Positions 12,494 through 24,500 of a DNA stretch of 64,000 nucleotides are shown one piece after another. Each line of letters starts with the position of its first letter. Position 1 is the first letter of the stretch. Source of the DNA: Pseudomonas bubulae (GTDB taxonomy: Bacteria > Pseudomonadota > Gammaproteobacteria > Pseudomonadales > Pseudomonadaceae). Location of the stretch: assembly GCF_900618535.1 (NCBI RefSeq), contig NZ_UYJA01000001.1, positions 1,302,001-1,366,000 on the forward strand, given 5' to 3'. A program made the translations under genes and the position numbers. The notes beneath the pieces were generated by a model that was not told the origin of the DNA, did no database searches, and was given only the letters and a program-made list of their open reading frames with translations.

Positions 12494-13819
12494 ATGGCAC
12501 TGACACGCGAACAGCAAATTGCAGCCCTTGAGAAAGACTGGGCCGAAAACCCACGCTGGAAAGGCGTGACTCGCGATTACTCCGCTGCTGACGTGGTCCG
12601 CCTGCGCGGCTCGGTTCAACCCGAGCACACCTTTGCAAAAATGGGTGCCGACAAGCTGTGGAAACTGGTGACACAGGGCGCACACCCGTCCTTCCGTCCT
12701 GAGAAAGACTTCGTCAACTGCATGGGCGCCCTGACCGGGGGCCAAGCGGTACAACAGGTTAAAGCCGGTATCCAGGCTATCTACCTGTCGGGTTGGCAAG
12801 TGGCGGCAGACAACAACTCTGCCGAATCCATGTACCCGGATCAGTCGCTGTACCCGGTGGACTCCGTTCCAACCGTGGTCAAGCGCATCAACAACTCATT
12901 CCGTCGTGCCGACCAGATTCAGTGGAAAGCCGGTAAAAACCCGGGCGACCAGGGTTATATCGACTACTTCGCACCGATCGTGGCTGACGCTGAAGCCGGT
13001 TTCGGCGGCGTACTCAACGCTTACGAGCTGATGAAAAGCATGATCGAAGCGGGCGCTGCAGGCGTTCACTTCGAAGACCAGCTGGCCTCGGTGAAAAAAT
13101 GCGGTCACATGGGCGGCAAGGTACTGGTTCCGACCCAGGAAGCTGTGCAAAAACTGACAGCAGCACGTCTGGCAGCTGACGTTGCCGGTACGCCGACCAT
13201 CATTCTGGCTCGTACCGACGCCAACGCGGCTGACCTGCTGACTTCCGATTGCGACCCGTACGACCAGCCATTCGTGACTGGCGAGCGCACCAAGGAAGGC
13301 TTCTATAAAGTACGTGCCGGCCTTGATCAAGCCATTGCCCGTGGCCTGGCTTACGCGCCGTATGCCGACCTGATCTGGTGCGAAACCGCCAAGCCGGACC
13401 TGGAAGAAGCGCGCCGCTTTGCCGAAGCAATCAAAAAGGAATACCCGGACCAGTTGCTGTCATACAACTGCTCGCCTTCCTTCAACTGGAAGAAAAACCT
13501 GGACGACGCGACCATCGCCAAATTCCAGCGCGAGCTGTCGGCAATGGGCTACAAACACCAGTTCATCACCCTGGCGGGTATCCACAACATGTGGCACAGC
13601 ATGTTCAACCTGGCGCACGACTACGCCCGCAACGACATGACCGCCTACGTGAAACTGCAAGAGCAGGAATTTGCTGACGCAGCCAAAGGCTACACCTTTG
13701 TGGCGCACCAGCAGGAAGTGGGCACTGGCTACTTCGACGACATGACCACCGTGATCCAGGGTGGTTCGTCTTCGGTTACCGCCCTGACCGGCTCTACAGA
13801 AGAAGAACAGTTCCACTGA
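12494..13819 (+). CDS. aceA: Isocitrate lyase
   Basis: First enzyme of the glyoxylate shunt: isocitrate to glyoxylate plus succinate. 441 residues, the length of the short ICL class (the P. aeruginosa enzyme is a longer class). The catalytic signature KKCGHMGG is present with the active-site C203. Other family blocks are [24 protein letters not shown] and [19 protein letters not shown] at 12481-12484 lies 9 nt before ATG 12494. It is monocistronic, with the RccR-type dyad upstream and a strong terminator downstream. Together with idh about 7 kb away, it controls the isocitrate branch point. Confidence 0.98.
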   Translation: MALTREQQIAALEKDWAENPRWKGVTRDYSAADVVRLRGSVQPEHTFAKMGADKLWKLVTQGAHPSFRPEKDFVNCMGALTGGQAVQQVKAGIQAIYLSGWQVAADNNSAESMYPDQSLYPVDSVPTVVKRINNSFRRADQIQWKAGKNPGDQGYIDYFAPIVADAEAGFGGVLNAYELMKSMIEAGAAGVHFEDQLASVKKCGHMGGKVLVPTQEAVQKLTAARLAADVAGTPTIILARTDANAADLLTSDCDPYDQPFVTGERTKEGFYKVRAGLDQAIARGLAYAPYADLIWCETAKPDLEEARRFAEAIKKEYPDQLLSYNCSPSFNWKKNLDDATIAKFQRELSAMGYKHQFITLAGIHNMWHSMFNLAHDYARNDMTAYVKLQEQEFADAAKGYTFVAHQQEVGTGYFDDMTTVIQGGSSSVTALTGSTEEEQFH

Positions 13820-13877
13820 TAATGGAACCACGGCCATTGCCCAGCCTGTAAAGAACAAACGCAATGCCATGCCCATG

Positions 13878-13906
13878 ACGCCCCGACTGGTTCGGGGCGT
13901 TTTTTT
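13878..13906 (+). terminator. Terminator of aceA
   Basis: Stem ACGCCCCGA (13878-13886) with TCGGGGCGT (13892-13900), 5-nt loop, then seven T residues. Confidence 0.92.
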
Positions 13907-13931
13907 GCCCGGCGACTTGTTCACCCCTCCC

Positions 13932-14019
13932 CTGTGGGAGCGGGCTTGCTCGCGATGGCATCACCGCGCCTGCCTGGAGGACCGAGTTATCAGCATCGCG
14001 AGCAAGCCCGCTCCCACAG
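13932..14019. repeat. REP pair (BIME) between aceA and nuoA
   Basis: CTGTGGGAGCGGGCTTGC...CGCGATGGCATC from 13932 and the inverted partner ending at 14019, same family as the copy at 5774. Confidence 0.92.
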
Positions 14020-14455
14020 AAAGACATCCCGCTGCCCTGCCCATCCGACAAAACACTGACCCAGATCCATGCTTCGATCGCCAGACCGGGTTAAAAAGCC
14101 AAGTTCCAAACTTGCTAACAGCGCTTATATAAGCCAAGTTCTACAGGCCTGCGACATAGCGACACAACAAATAACCACTCAAACGATATTAATTATCATT
14201 ACGAGTTGCTTTTGTTGAATACATGAACACTGAAAAACAAACACTGAAAAACGCTGTAACGCCCACAGTTCAAGGCCTGCATAGACATTGATGGAGGTTC
14301 TACAACTAAAGGACTGAATTAATTCATCTTAGAAAATTTACTTGCTGGGTGTTTAGCCATAAAATCCCGGCAATCAATAGCACTGCGACATAACGTCACT
14401 GCTTTATCACCTTTTCTAGCTCAGAGACCTTTGCTCTCTGTTAAGGATTTCCAGC
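14020..14455 (+). other. AT-rich nuo promoter region
   Basis: No gene is supportable in these 436 bp, which are clearly more AT-rich than the surroundings. They contain the Fur-box-like site at 14185-14203 and end in AAGGA (14443-14447), the nuoA ribosome binding site. I could not fix a -35/-10 pair with confidence. Confidence 0.6.
14185..14203. promoter_or_regulatory. Fur-box-like site upstream of nuoA
   Basis: GATATTAATTATCATTACG matches 14 of 19 positions of the classical Fur consensus GATAATGATAATCATTATC. It lies 253 bp before nuoA. No Fur regulation of nuo is demonstrated by the sequence; the match could be chance in AT-rich DNA. Confidence 0.4.
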
Positions 14456-14869
14456 ATGCCCGAAGCGACAGGACTCATAGCCCACAACTGGGGCTTTGCC
14501 ATTTTCCTTCTCGGCGTTGTCGGCCTCTGTGCCTTCATGCTTGGCGTCTCCAGCCTCCTTGGGTCAAAAGCCTGGGGTCGCAGCAAAAATGAACCGTTCG
14601 AGTCCGGCATGCTACCTACCGGTGGCGCCCGCTTGCGGCTCTCAGCCAAATTCTATCTGGTCGCGATGCTGTTCGTGATCTTCGATATCGAAGCCCTCTT
14701 TCTCTTTGCCTGGTCTGTGTCTGTTCGCGAAAGCGGCTGGACCGGATTCGTCGAAGCTCTCGTTTTCATAGCAATTCTGTTGGCAGGCCTTGTCTACCTA
14801 TTTCGGGTGGGTGCTCTTGATTGGGCACCGGAAGCTCGTCGTAAGCGGCAGGCCAAGCTGAAACAATGA
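14456..14869 (+). CDS. nuoA: NADH-quinone oxidoreductase subunit A
   Basis: Small membrane subunit of complex I, 137 residues with three predicted transmembrane helices (around residues 14-34, 66-86 and 96-116). The conserved loop [19 protein letters not shown] and the acidic [11 protein letters not shown] in the second helix are typical. First gene of nuoA-N; AAGGA precedes the ATG by 8 nt. The nuoB start follows within 10 bp. Confidence 0.97.
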   Translation: MPEATGLIAHNWGFAIFLLGVVGLCAFMLGVSSLLGSKAWGRSKNEPFESGMLPTGGARLRLSAKFYLVAMLFVIFDIEALFLFAWSVSVRESGWTGFVEALVFIAILLAGLVYLFRVGALDWAPEARRKRQAKLKQ

Positions 14870-14879
14870 GGCTTTGGCG

Positions 14880-15554
14880 ATGCAATACGAACTCACCAGG
14901 ATCGACCCGGATGCTCCTAACGAGCAATATCCGATCGGCACACGGGAAACCGTTGCCGATCCGTTAGAAGATCAAGTCCACAAAAACATTTTCATGGGCA
15001 AGCTCGAAGACGTGCTGAACGGCACGGTCAACTGGGGACGTAAAAATTCCCTGTGGCCGTACAACTTCGGCCTGTCGTGCTGCTATGTGGAAATGACCAC
15101 CGCCTTCACGGCGCCCCACGACATCGCGCGCTTTGGCGCCGAGGTTATCCGGGCTTCGCCGCGTCAGGCGGATTTCATGGTTATTGCCGGGACCTGCTTT
15201 ATCAAGATGGCGCCGATCATCCAGCGTCTCTACGAGCAAATGCTTGAACCTAAATGGGTCATTTCCATGGGTTCGTGCGCCAACTCCGGTGGCATGTACG
15301 ACATCTACTCCGTGGTTCAAGGGGTCGACAAGTTCTTGCCTGTGGACGTTTACGTACCCGGCTGCCCGCCCCGCCCTGAGGCTTTTCTGCAAGGCTTGAT
15401 GCTCTTGCAAGAGTCGATTGGCCAGGAGCGTCGCCCACTTTCCTGGGTCGTTGGCGAACAAGGCGTGTACCGCGCCGAGATGCCATCGCAAAAGGAACAG
15501 CGCCGCGAACAGCGTATTCAGGTAACCAACCTGCGCAGCCCCGACGAAGTCTGA
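14880..15554 (+). CDS. nuoB: NADH-quinone oxidoreductase subunit B
   Basis: 224-residue peripheral subunit that carries the terminal [4Fe-4S] cluster N2 next to the quinone site. The ligands are visible: adjacent C67 and C68 in [10 protein letters not shown]133 in MGSCANSGG and C162 in [10 protein letters not shown] chose ATG 14880 ([20 protein letters not shown]), 8 nt after GAGG at the end of nuoA, over an in-frame TTG at 14874 that is too close to it. Confidence 0.98.
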   Translation: MQYELTRIDPDAPNEQYPIGTRETVADPLEDQVHKNIFMGKLEDVLNGTVNWGRKNSLWPYNFGLSCCYVEMTTAFTAPHDIARFGAEVIRASPRQADFMVIAGTCFIKMAPIIQRLYEQMLEPKWVISMGSCANSGGMYDIYSVVQGVDKFLPVDVYVPGCPPRPEAFLQGLMLLQESIGQERRPLSWVVGEQGVYRAEMPSQKEQRREQRIQVTNLRSPDEV

Positions 15555-15628
15555 TCCAGCGCCGTTTCTACTCAATAGAACGAATCACTGGCTTCATTCT
15601 TTACGTTGACCGAAAGCGATAAAAAACC

Positions 15629-17413
15629 ATGACTGCAGGCTCCGCTCTGTACATCCCGCCTTACAAGGCTGACGACCAAGATGTGGTTGTCGAACTCAAC
15701 ACCCGTTTTGGCCCTGAGGCGTTCACCGCCCAGGCCACGCGCACCGGCATGCCGGTGCTTTGGGTTAGCCGCGCAAAACTGGTCGAAGTACTGACCTTCC
15801 TGCGCAACCTGCCAAAACCCTACGTCATGCTCTATGACCTGCACGGTGTGGACGAACGTCTGCGTACCAAGCGTCAGGGCCTGCCATCGGGTGCAGACTT
15901 CACCGTCTTCTACCACCTGATGTCGCTGGAACGTAACAGCGACGTCATGATCAAGGTGGCCCTGTCTGAAAAAGACCTGAGTGTCCCTACCGTGACCGGT
16001 ATCTGGCCGAACGCCAACTGGTACGAGCGTGAAGTCTGGGACATGTTCGGCATCGATTTCAAAGGCCACCCGCACCTGTCGCGCATCATGATGCCGCCGA
16101 CCTGGGAAGGTCACCCGCTGCGCAAGGACTTCCCGGCCCGTGCTACCGAGTTCGATCCGTACAGCCTGACCCTGGCCAAGGTGCAGCTGGAAGAGGAAGC
16201 CGCGCGCTTCCGCCCGGAAGACTGGGGCATGAAACGCTCCGGTGATAACGAGGACTACATGTTCCTCAACCTGGGGCCGAACCACCCTTCGGCTCACGGT
16301 GCCTTCCGCATCATCCTGCAGCTGGACGGTGAAGAGATCGTCGACTGCGTGCCTGACGTCGGTTACCACCACCGTGGCGCCGAGAAAATGGCCGAACGCC
16401 AGTCCTGGCACAGCTTCATCCCGTACACCGACCGTATCGACTACCTCGGCGGCGTGATGAACAACCTGCCGTACGTGCTCTCGGTCGAGAAGCTGGCCGG
16501 TATCAAAGTGCCGGATCGGGTCGACACCATCCGCATCATGATGGCCGAATTCTTCCGTATCACCAGCCACCTGCTGTTCCTGGGTACCTATATCCAGGAC
16601 GTGGGCGCCATGACCCCGGTGTTCTTCACGTTCACCGACCGTCAGCGCGCTTACAAGGTGATCGAGGCCATCACCGGTTTCCGTCTGCACCCGGCCTGGT
16701 ACCGCATCGGCGGCGTTGCCCACGACCTGCCGAACGGCTGGGATCGCCTGGTCAAGGAATTCATCGACTGGATGCCCAAGCGTCTGGACGAGTACCAGAA
16801 AGCCGCTCTGGACAACAGCATCCTGCGTGGTCGTACCATCGGCGTTGCCGCCTACAACACCAAAGAAGCCCTGGAATGGGGCGTCACCGGTGCCGGCCTG
16901 CGCTCCACCGGTTGTGACTTCGATATCCGCAAGGCGCGCCCGTATTCCGGCTACGAGAACTTCGAATTCGAAGTCCCGCTGGCAGCCAACGGCGATGCCT
17001 ACGATCGTTGCATCGTGCGCGTCGAAGAAATGCGCCAGAGCCTGAAAATCATCGAGCAGTGCATGCGCAACATGCCGGCCGGCCCGTACAAGGCGGATCA
17101 CCCGCTGACCACGCCGCCGCCTAAAGAACGCACGCTGCAGCATATCGAGACCTTGATCACGCACTTCCTGCAAGTTTCGTGGGGCCCGGTGATGCCGGCC
17201 AACGAATCCTTCCAGATGATCGAAGCGACCAAGGGCATCAACAGTTATTACCTGACGAGCGATGGCGGCACCATGAGCTACCGCACCCGGATTCGCACCC
17301 CAAGCTTCCCGCACCTGCAACAGATCCCTTCGGTGATCAAAGGTGAAATGGTCGCGGACTTGATTGCGTACCTGGGTAGTATCGATTTCGTTATGGCCGA
17401 CGTGGACCGCTAA
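15629..17413 (+). CDS. nuoC: NADH-quinone oxidoreductase fused subunits C/D
   Basis: 594-residue fusion of the 30-kDa (NuoC) and 49-kDa (NuoD) subunits, the usual arrangement in gamma-proteobacteria (nuoCD). The C part (about 1-190) has [26 protein letters not shown]; the D part (about 210-594) has [22 protein letters not shown] with the quinone-site histidines, [26 protein letters not shown], and the C-terminal [10 protein letters not shown]. Catalytic interface for ubiquinone reduction with NuoB. There is a 74-bp gap after nuoB; nuoE starts 2 bp after the stop. Confidence 0.98.
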   Translation: MTAGSALYIPPYKADDQDVVVELNTRFGPEAFTAQATRTGMPVLWVSRAKLVEVLTFLRNLPKPYVMLYDLHGVDERLRTKRQGLPSGADFTVFYHLMSLERNSDVMIKVALSEKDLSVPTVTGIWPNANWYEREVWDMFGIDFKGHPHLSRIMMPPTWEGHPLRKDFPARATEFDPYSLTLAKVQLEEEAARFRPEDWGMKRSGDNEDYMFLNLGPNHPSAHGAFRIILQLDGEEIVDCVPDVGYHHRGAEKMAERQSWHSFIPYTDRIDYLGGVMNNLPYVLSVEKLAGIKVPDRVDTIRIMMAEFFRITSHLLFLGTYIQDVGAMTPVFFTFTDRQRAYKVIEAITGFRLHPAWYRIGGVAHDLPNGWDRLVKEFIDWMPKRLDEYQKAALDNSILRGRTIGVAAYNTKEALEWGVTGAGLRSTGCDFDIRKARPYSGYENFEFEVPLAANGDAYDRCIVRVEEMRQSLKIIEQCMRNMPAGPYKADHPLTTPPPKERTLQHIETLITHFLQVSWGPVMPANESFQMIEATKGINSYYLTSDGGTMSYRTRIRTPSFPHLQQIPSVIKGEMVADLIAYLGSIDFVMADVDR

Positions 17414-17415
17414 GC

Positions 17416-17913
17416 ATGAACAGCACGCTTATCCAGACAGACCGTTTCGCCCTGAGCGAAACCGAGCGCTCGGCCATCGAGCATGAGATGCATCACTACG
17501 AAGACCCGCGTGCGGCGTCGATCGAAGCCCTGAAGATCGTTCAGAAGGAACGCGGCTGGGTGCCGGACGGCGCGATTTACGCCATCGGCGAACTGCTGGG
17601 CATCCCTGCCAGCGACGTTGAAGGCGTGGCTACGTTCTACAGCCAGATCTTCCGTCAGCCGGTCGGCCGCCACATCATCCGCGTGTGCGACAGCATGGTC
17701 TGCTACATCGGTGGCCACGAATCCGTGGTCGGCGAAATCCAGAACAAGCTGGGCATCGGCCTCGGTCAGACTACCCCGGACGGCCGCTTTACGCTGCTGC
17801 CGGTGTGCTGCCTGGGCAACTGCGACAAGGCGCCGGCGTTGATGATCGACGACGACACATTCGGTGACGTGCAGCCTGCTGGCGTCGCCACGTTGTTGGA
17901 GGCCTACCCATGA
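17416..17913 (+). CDS. nuoE: NADH-quinone oxidoreductase subunit E
   Basis: 165-residue 24-kDa-type subunit of the NADH dehydrogenase module. The [2Fe-2S] cluster N1a ligands are visible as C-x4-C in [11 protein letters not shown] and C-x3-C in [10 protein letters not shown]. The N-terminal part is helical with the block [27 protein letters not shown]. The stop overlaps nuoF by 4 bp (ATGA). Confidence 0.97.
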   Translation: MNSTLIQTDRFALSETERSAIEHEMHHYEDPRAASIEALKIVQKERGWVPDGAIYAIGELLGIPASDVEGVATFYSQIFRQPVGRHIIRVCDSMVCYIGGHESVVGEIQNKLGIGLGQTTPDGRFTLLPVCCLGNCDKAPALMIDDDTFGDVQPAGVATLLEAYP

Positions 17914-19265
17914 GCCTGACTTCTTTCGGTCCTGCCAACCTGATCAAGCGTTCGGCAGAAACCCACCCGCTGACCTGGCGCCTGCGTGACGACGGCGAGC
18001 CCGTGTGGCTCGACGAGTACCAGGCCAAGGACGGCTACGCCGCTGCGCGCAAGGCCTTCGCCGACATGGCCCAGGACGATATCGTCCAGACCGTGAAAGA
18101 CGCAGGCCTCAAGGGTCGCGGCGGTGCCGGCTTCCCGACGGGCGTGAAGTGGGGGCTGATGCCCAAAGACGAATCCATGAACATCCGTTACCTGTTGTGT
18201 AACGCCGATGAAATGGAACCCAACACCTGGAAAGACCGCATGCTGATGGAGCAACTGCCCCATCTGCTGATCGAAGGCATGCTGATCAGTGCCCGCGCAC
18301 TGAAAACCTACCGTGGCTATATCTTCCTGCGTGGCGAATACACCACTGCAGCGGTGCATCTGCGCCGTGCCGTCGAAGAAGCCAAGGCAGCAGGCCTGCT
18401 GGGCAAGAATATCCTCGGTTCGGGTTTCGACTTCGAACTGTTCGTGCACACCGGCGCCGGGCGTTACATCTGCGGTGAAGAAACCGCACTGATCAACTCC
18501 CTCGAAGGCCGTCGCGCCAACCCGCGCTCCAAGCCGCCGTTCCCGGCCGCTGTGGGCGTATGGGGCAAGCCGACCTGCGTGAACAACGTGGAAACCCTGT
18601 GCAACGTACCGGCCATCATCGGCAACGGCGTTGACTGGTACAAATCCCTCGCCCGCGAAGGCAGCGAAGACCACGGCACCAAGCTGATGGGCTTCTCCGG
18701 CAAAGTGAAGAACCCTGGCCTGTGGGAACTGCCATTCGGCGTGACCGCTCGCGAGCTGTTCGAAGACTACGCCGGCGGCATGCGCGACGGCTTCAAGCTC
18801 AAGTGCTGGCAGCCAGGCGGCGCCGGTACCGGCTTCCTGTTGCCCGAGCACCTGGACGCACAAATGTATGCCGGCGGCATCGCCAAGGTTGGCACCCGTA
18901 TGGGTACTGGCCTGGCCATGGCCGTGGACGACAGCGTCAACATGGTCTCCTTGCTGCGCAACATGGAACAGTTCTTTGCCCGTGAGTCGTGCGGTTTCTG
19001 CACCCCTTGCCGTGATGGTCTGCCGTGGAGCGTCAAGCTGCTGATGGCGATCGAACACGGCGAAGGTCAGCCTGGCGATATCGAGACCCTGCTGGGTCTG
19101 GTCGGTTTCCTCGGCCCTGGCAAGACGTTCTGTGCTCACGCACCGGGCGCCGTGGAACCGTTGGGCAGCGCGATCAAGTACTTCCGTCCAGAGTTCGAAG
19201 CCGGTATTGCGCAAGCAAAACCCGGTGTTCCACCTCTGGCACGCCCGATTGTTATCGGCGCGTAA
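17910..19265 (+). CDS. nuoF: NADH-quinone oxidoreductase subunit F
   Basis: 451-residue 51-kDa-type subunit that binds NADH, FMN and [4Fe-4S] cluster N3. The glycine-rich nucleotide site is [17 protein letters not shown] (about residues 65-81); the cluster motif is [12 protein letters not shown] with the fourth cysteine in [10 protein letters not shown]. Translation is coupled to nuoE by the ATGA overlap. A 132-bp gap with a GC-rich hairpin separates it from nuoG. Confidence 0.98.
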   Translation: MSLTSFGPANLIKRSAETHPLTWRLRDDGEPVWLDEYQAKDGYAAARKAFADMAQDDIVQTVKDAGLKGRGGAGFPTGVKWGLMPKDESMNIRYLLCNADEMEPNTWKDRMLMEQLPHLLIEGMLISARALKTYRGYIFLRGEYTTAAVHLRRAVEEAKAAGLLGKNILGSGFDFELFVHTGAGRYICGEETALINSLEGRRANPRSKPPFPAAVGVWGKPTCVNNVETLCNVPAIIGNGVDWYKSLAREGSEDHGTKLMGFSGKVKNPGLWELPFGVTARELFEDYAGGMRDGFKLKCWQPGGAGTGFLLPEHLDAQMYAGGIAKVGTRMGTGLAMAVDDSVNMVSLLRNMEQFFARESCGFCTPCRDGLPWSVKLLMAIEHGEGQPGDIETLLGLVGFLGPGKTFCAHAPGAVEPLGSAIKYFRPEFEAGIAQAKPGVPPLARPIVIGA

Positions 19266-19275
19266 CGCTCTGAAT

Positions 19276-19297
19276 GAAGGGGGTCCGTGCCCCCTTC
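19276..19297 (+). other. Hairpin in the nuoF-nuoG gap
   Basis: Perfect stem GAAGGGGG (19276-19283) with CCCCCTTC (19290-19297), 6-nt loop. No T run follows, so it is more likely an mRNA stability or processing element than a terminator. Confidence 0.6.
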
Positions 19298-19397
19298 TGA
19301 TCGTTCGATAACGCCGTAAGGCTGGGTTGCTTCGAACGCATAACAAGATTCCATTAGCCACGCCCGCTGACACCGGGCCAACGAAGACCTTTGAACC

Positions 19398-22112
19398 ATG
19401 GCCACTATCCACGTAGACGGCAAAGATCTCGAAGTCGATGGGGCAGACAACCTGTTACAGGCATGTCTGTCGCTGGGCCTCGATATCCCGTATTTCTGCT
19501 GGCACCCTGCCCTGGGCAGTGTTGGCGCCTGCCGCCAATGCGCCGTCAAGCAGTACACCGACGAGAACGACAAGCGTGGTCGTATCGTCATGTCATGCAT
19601 GACCCCGGCCACCGACGGTAGCTGGATTTCCATCGACGACGAAGAAGCGAAAGTGTTTCGCGCCAGCGTTGTTGAATGGCTGATGACCAACCACCCGCAT
19701 GACTGTCCTGTGTGCGAAGAGGGCGGCCACTGCCATCTGCAAGACATGACCGTGATGACCGGCCACAACGAGCGCCGTTATCGCTTCACCAAGCGTACTC
19801 ACCAGAACCAGGAACTCGGCCCGTTCATTTCCCATGAAATGAACCGCTGCATCGCCTGCTATCGCTGTGTGCGTTTCTATAAAGACTACGCGGGCGGCAC
19901 TGACCTCGGTGTATTCGGCGCCCACGACAACGTGTACTTCGGTCGCGTTGAAGACGGCGTGCTCGAAAGCGAGTTCTCGGGCAACCTCACAGAAGTCTGC
20001 CCGACCGGTGTGTTCACCGACAAAACTCACTCCGAGCGTTACAACCGCAAATGGGACATGCAGTTTGCACCAAGCATCTGCCACGGTTGTTCCAGCGGCT
20101 GCAACATCAGCCCGGGCGAGCGTTACGGTGAACTGCGTCGCATCGAAAACCGTTTCAACGGTTCGGTTAACCAGTACTTCCTGTGTGACCGTGGCCGTTT
20201 TGGCTATGGCTACGTCAACCGCACCGACCGCCCACGTCAGCCATTGTTGGCCGACGGCAGCAAACTGAGCGTTGACGCTGCACTGGATAAAGCCGCCGAT
20301 CTGTTGCGCGGTCGTAACATCGTCGGTATCGGATCGCCGCGCGCCAGCCTCGAAAGCAACTACGCGTTGCGCGAGCTGGTCGGTGCCGAGCACTTCTACT
20401 CGGGTATCGAAGCCGGTGAGCTGGAGCGCATCCGCCTGGTGCTGCAAGTCTTGAAAGACAGCCCGCTGCCCGTCCCGAACATGCGCGAGATCGAAGATCA
20501 CGACGCCATCTTCGTACTGGGTGAAGACCTGACCCAGACCGCCGCCCGTATGGCGCTGTCGCTGCGTCAGTCGGTCAAGGGCAAAGCTGAAGAAATGGCC
20601 GACGCCATGCGCGTTCAGCCGTGGCTCGACGCTGCGGTGAAAAACATCGGTCAGCACGCGCTGAACCCGCTGTTTATTGCCAGCCTGGCTGAAACCAAGC
20701 TCGACGACGTGGCTGAAGAATGCGTACACGCTGCGCCGGATGACCTGGCCCGTATCGGTTTCGCCGTGGCTCACGCCATCGACGCCAGCGCCCCTGCCGT
20801 TGCCGGCCTGGACGCTGAAGCCCTGGAGCTGGCCAAACGCATCGCCGACGCCCTGCTTGCAGCCAAACGCCCATTGATCATTGCCGGTACCTCGCTGGGC
20901 TCCAAGGCCCTGATCGAAGCCGCAGGTAACATCGCCAAGGCGCTACACCTGCGTGAGAAAGCCGGCTCCATCAGCCTGGTCGTGCCGGAAGCCAACAGCC
21001 TCGGTCTGGCCATGCTCGGCGGCGAATCGGTAGACGCTGCATTGCAAGCAGTGATCGACGGTAAAGCAGACGCCATCGTGGTACTGGAAAACGATCTGTT
21101 TACCCGTGTCGATGCGGTCAAGGTCAACGCAGCACTGGACGCGGCCAAAGTGGTGATCGTTGCCGATCATCAGAAGACCGCAACCACCGACCGTGCCGAT
21201 CTGGTTCTGCCAGCGGCAAGCTTTGCTGAAGGCGACGGTACGCTGGTGAGTCAGGAAGGTCGTGCCCAACGCTTCTTCCAGGTGTTCGAGCCGCGCTACC
21301 TCGATTCGAGCAACTTGATCCACGAAGGCTGGCGCTGGTTGCACGCCCTGCGCAGCACCCTGCTGAACAAGGCGGTTGACTGGACCCTGCTCGATCACGT
21401 GACACAGCAAACAGCGGCAAGCACGCCAGAACTGGCCGGCATCGTTGATGCGGCACCGTCGGCAGCATTCCGTATCAAAGGCATGAAGCTGGCGCGCGAA
21501 CCTTTGCGCTACAGCGGCCGTACTGCCATGCGCGCCAATATCAGCGTGCACGAACCGCGCACCCCGCAAGACCCGGACACCGCATTCGCCTTCTCCATGG
21601 AAGGTTACTCGGGCTCCGTCGAACCGCGCCAACAAGTGCCGTTCGCCTGGTCGCCGGGCTGGAACTCGCCACAAGCCTGGAACAAGTTCCAGGACGAAGT
21701 GGGTGGTCATATCCGTGCGGGCGACCCGGGCATCCGCCTGATCGAAAGCAAGGGCGACTCGCTGAATTGGTTCGCCAGCATTCCGGGCGCGTTCAACCCG
21801 GCTCGCGGCACCTGGCAAGTCGTGCCGTTCTACCATCTGCTGGGCAGCGAAGAGAACTCTTCGAAAGCCGCACCGGTGCAAGAACGCATTCCAGCCGCTT
21901 ATATCGCACTGGCCAAATCCGAAGCCGACCGCCTGGGTGTCAACGATGGCGCCCTGCTCAGCCTCAACGTTGCCGGTGTGACCCTACGTCTGCCACTGCG
22001 TATCAATGAAGAGCTGGGTGCAGGCCTGGTAGCACTGCCAGCAGGCCTGGCCGGTATCCCGCCAGCGATCTTTGGCCTTACCGTTGACGGTTTGCAGGAG
22101 GCAGCCCAATGA
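19398..22112 (+). CDS. nuoG: NADH-quinone oxidoreductase subunit G
   Basis: 904-residue 75-kDa-type subunit. The N-terminal ferredoxin domain has [18 protein letters not shown]; then [17 protein letters not shown] with the His-ligated cluster region, [16 protein letters not shown], and [10 protein letters not shown] with a later cysteine in [11 protein letters not shown], which is the extra N7-type cluster found in E. coli-like NuoG. A molybdopterin-oxidoreductase-like domain without active site follows (about 225-800), then a C-terminal beta domain. Start ATG 19398 gives [21 protein letters not shown]; no strong Shine-Dalgarno is seen. The stop overlaps nuoH by 4 bp. Confidence 0.98.
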   Translation: MATIHVDGKDLEVDGADNLLQACLSLGLDIPYFCWHPALGSVGACRQCAVKQYTDENDKRGRIVMSCMTPATDGSWISIDDEEAKVFRASVVEWLMTNHPHDCPVCEEGGHCHLQDMTVMTGHNERRYRFTKRTHQNQELGPFISHEMNRCIACYRCVRFYKDYAGGTDLGVFGAHDNVYFGRVEDGVLESEFSGNLTEVCPTGVFTDKTHSERYNRKWDMQFAPSICHGCSSGCNISPGERYGELRRIENRFNGSVNQYFLCDRGRFGYGYVNRTDRPRQPLLADGSKLSVDAALDKAADLLRGRNIVGIGSPRASLESNYALRELVGAEHFYSGIEAGELERIRLVLQVLKDSPLPVPNMREIEDHDAIFVLGEDLTQTAARMALSLRQSVKGKAEEMADAMRVQPWLDAAVKNIGQHALNPLFIASLAETKLDDVAEECVHAAPDDLARIGFAVAHAIDASAPAVAGLDAEALELAKRIADALLAAKRPLIIAGTSLGSKALIEAAGNIAKALHLREKAGSISLVVPEANSLGLAMLGGESVDAALQAVIDGKADAIVVLENDLFTRVDAVKVNAALDAAKVVIVADHQKTATTDRADLVLPAASFAEGDGTLVSQEGRAQRFFQVFEPRYLDSSNLIHEGWRWLHALRSTLLNKAVDWTLLDHVTQQTAASTPELAGIVDAAPSAAFRIKGMKLAREPLRYSGRTAMRANISVHEPRTPQDPDTAFAFSMEGYSGSVEPRQQVPFAWSPGWNSPQAWNKFQDEVGGHIRAGDPGIRLIESKGDSLNWFASIPGAFNPARGTWQVVPFYHLLGSEENSSKAAPVQERIPAAYIALAKSEADRLGVNDGALLSLNVAGVTLRLPLRINEELGAGLVALPAGLAGIPPAIFGLTVDGLQEAAQ

Positions 22113-23116
22113 CCTGGTTTACGCCTGAAGTGATCGACGTGATTATCTCGGTGGTCAAAGCCGTGGTAATCCTGCTCGCCGTAGTGGTGTGCGGCGCGCT
22201 GCTGAGCTGGGTTGAACGTCGCCTGCTGGCCCTGTGGCAGGACCGTTACGGTCCGAACCGCGTGGGCCCGTTCGGTGCGTTCCAGATCGCAGCCGACATG
22301 ATCAAGATGTTCTTCAAGGAAGACTGGACCCCACCGTTTGCCGACAAGGCGATTTTCACCCTGGCGCCGGTTGTGGCCATGAGTGCCTTGCTGATCGCCT
22401 TTGCGATTATCCCGATCACCCCGACCTGGGGCGTGGCGGATCTGAACGTCGGTATCCTGTTCTTCTTCGCCATGGCCGGTCTGTCGGTCTATGCGGTGCT
22501 GTTCGCCGGCTGGTCGAGCAACAACAAGTTCGCCCTGCTGGGTGCCTTGCGTGCCTCGGCGCAAACCGTGTCCTACGAAGTGTTCATGGGCCTGGCGCTG
22601 ATGGGCATCGTGGTGCAGGTTGGCTCGTTCAACATGCGCGACATCGTTGAATATCAAGCGCAGAACCTGTGGTTCATCATCCCGCAGATCTTCGGTTTCC
22701 TGACCTTCTTTATCGCTGGCGTGGCCGTGACTCACCGTCACCCCTTCGACCAGCCGGAAGCGGAACAGGAACTGGCCGATGGTTACCACATTGAATACGC
22801 CGGCATGAAATGGGGCATGTTCTTCGTGGGTGAGTACATCGGGATCGTGTTGATCTCGGCGTTGCTGGTGACTTTGTTCTTCGGTGGCTGGCACGGACCT
22901 TTCGGTCTGCTGCCACAGATTCCGTTTATCTGGTTTGCCCTGAAGACCGCGTTTTTCATCATGATCTTCATCCTGCTGCGCGCTTCCATTCCGCGCCCAC
23001 GGTATGACCAAGTGATGGACTTCAGCTGGAAGTTCTGCCTGCCGCTGACCCTGATCAATCTGCTGGTGACCGCCGCAGTCGTGTTGTTGAACACGCCTGC
23101 CGGCGCGGTTCAGTGA
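22109..23116 (+). CDS. nuoH: NADH-quinone oxidoreductase subunit H
   Basis: 335-residue membrane subunit with about eight helices, lining the quinone tunnel. Conserved blocks: [39 protein letters not shown] (first cytoplasmic loop), [42 protein letters not shown] and [23 protein letters not shown]. The ATGA overlap with nuoG fixes the start. Confidence 0.98.
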   Translation: MTWFTPEVIDVIISVVKAVVILLAVVVCGALLSWVERRLLALWQDRYGPNRVGPFGAFQIAADMIKMFFKEDWTPPFADKAIFTLAPVVAMSALLIAFAIIPITPTWGVADLNVGILFFFAMAGLSVYAVLFAGWSSNNKFALLGALRASAQTVSYEVFMGLALMGIVVQVGSFNMRDIVEYQAQNLWFIIPQIFGFLTFFIAGVAVTHRHPFDQPEAEQELADGYHIEYAGMKWGMFFVGEYIGIVLISALLVTLFFGGWHGPFGLLPQIPFIWFALKTAFFIMIFILLRASIPRPRYDQVMDFSWKFCLPLTLINLLVTAAVVLLNTPAGAVQ

Positions 23117-23128
23117 GGATAGAGACCC

Positions 23129-23677
23129 ATGTTCAAGTATCTGTTTGACATCGTGCATGGCACCTACACCCAGCTTCGCAGCTTGGTGATGGTGTTTGGC
23201 CATGCCTTCCGCAAGCGTGACACGCTGCAGTATCCGGAAGAACCGGTGTACTTGCCGCCGCGCTACCGTGGCCGGATTGTCCTGACCCGCGACCCGGACG
23301 GCGAAGAGCGCTGTGTAGCCTGCAACCTGTGCGCCGTGGCGTGCCCGGTCGGCTGCATCTCGCTGCAAAAAGCCGAAACCGAAGATGGCCGTTGGTACCC
23401 GGAATTCTTCCGCATCAACTTCTCACGCTGCATTTTTTGCGGCCTGTGTGAGGAAGCCTGCCCGACCACCGCGATCCAGCTGACACCGGATTTCGAGATG
23501 GCCGAGTTCAAACGTCAGGATCTGGTGTACGAGAAAGAAGATCTGCTGATCTCCGGTCCCGGTAAGAACCCTGATTACAACTTCTATCGTGTTGCGGGTA
23601 TGGCCGTGGAAGGCAAGCCGAAAGGCGCTGCCCAGAACGAAGCCGAGCCGATCAACGTGAAGAGCTTGCTGCCTTAA
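23129..23677 (+). CDS. nuoI: NADH-quinone oxidoreductase subunit I
   Basis: 182-residue ferredoxin-like subunit carrying clusters N6a and N6b. Two 4Fe-4S motifs are visible: [15 protein letters not shown] and [15 protein letters not shown], with [19 protein letters not shown] before the first. It bridges NuoG/CD and NuoB. GAGGATAGAGACCC precedes ATG 23129. 12 bp separate it from nuoH. Confidence 0.98.
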   Translation: MFKYLFDIVHGTYTQLRSLVMVFGHAFRKRDTLQYPEEPVYLPPRYRGRIVLTRDPDGEERCVACNLCAVACPVGCISLQKAETEDGRWYPEFFRINFSRCIFCGLCEEACPTTAIQLTPDFEMAEFKRQDLVYEKEDLLISGPGKNPDYNFYRVAGMAVEGKPKGAAQNEAEPINVKSLLP

Positions 23678-23686
23678 GGAAGAACG

Positions 23687-24190
23687 ATGGAATTCGCTTT
23701 CTATTTCGCATCGGGTGTCGCTGTCGTGTCCACGCTACGCGTGATCACCAACACCAACCCTGTGCACGCCCTGCTCTACCTAATTATTTCGCTGATTGCC
23801 GTGGCGATGACGTTCTTTAGCCTGGGCGCACCCTTTGCCGGTGTGCTCGAAGTGATCGCCTACGCCGGTGCCATCATGGTGCTGTTTGTGTTCGTGGTGA
23901 TGATGCTCAACCAGGGCCCCGCCTCGGTGACGCAAGAACGCCACTGGCTCAAGCCGGGCATCTGGATCGGGCCGAGCATTCTGTCCGCCATCCTGCTGGC
24001 CGAATTGCTGTACGTGCTGTTCGCTCACCCGAGCGGTGCGGCAATCGGTCAAACCACCATTGATGCAAAAGCCGTGGGCATCAGCCTGTTCGGCCCGTAT
24101 CTGCTGGTGGTCGAACTCGCCTCGATGCTGCTGCTTGCTGCAGCTGTGACGGCGTTCCACTTGGGCCGTACTGAGGCGAAGGAGCAATAA
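23687..24190 (+). CDS. nuoJ: NADH-quinone oxidoreductase subunit J
   Basis: 167-residue membrane subunit with five helices. The family block [17 protein letters not shown] (the helix with the conserved pi-bulge region) is present, as is [28 protein letters not shown] lies 7 nt before the ATG. Confidence 0.96.
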   Translation: MEFAFYFASGVAVVSTLRVITNTNPVHALLYLIISLIAVAMTFFSLGAPFAGVLEVIAYAGAIMVLFVFVVMMLNQGPASVTQERHWLKPGIWIGPSILSAILLAELLYVLFAHPSGAAIGQTTIDAKAVGISLFGPYLLVVELASMLLLAAAVTAFHLGRTEAKEQ

Positions 24191-24191
24191 C

Positions 24192-24500
24192 ATGCCAGGA
24201 ATACCTCTCGAACATGGTTTGGCCGTTGCCGGCATCCTGTTCTGCCTCGGTCTGGTTGGCCTGATGGTACGTCGCAACATTCTCTTCGTATTGATGAGTC
24301 TGGAAATCATGATGAACGCCGCTGCTCTGGCCTTCATTGTTGCCGGTGCACGCTGGGCGCAGCCGGATGGACAGGTCATGTTCATCCTGGTGATCACCCT
24401 GGCAGCCGCCGAGGCCAGTATCGGCCTGGCGATCCTGCTGCAGCTGTATCGCCGCTTCCATACGCTTGATATCGATGCTGCCAGTGAGATGCGCGGATGA
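24192..24500 (+). CDS. nuoK: NADH-quinone oxidoreductase subunit K
   Basis: 102-residue, three-helix Mrp-type membrane subunit. The conserved membrane glutamates appear in [13 protein letters not shown] and [21 protein letters not shown] lies 10 nt upstream at the end of nuoJ; the 3' end overlaps nuoL by 4 bp. Confidence 0.97.
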   Translation: MPGIPLEHGLAVAGILFCLGLVGLMVRRNILFVLMSLEIMMNAAALAFIVAGARWAQPDGQVMFILVITLAAAEASIGLAILLQLYRRFHTLDIDAASEMRG

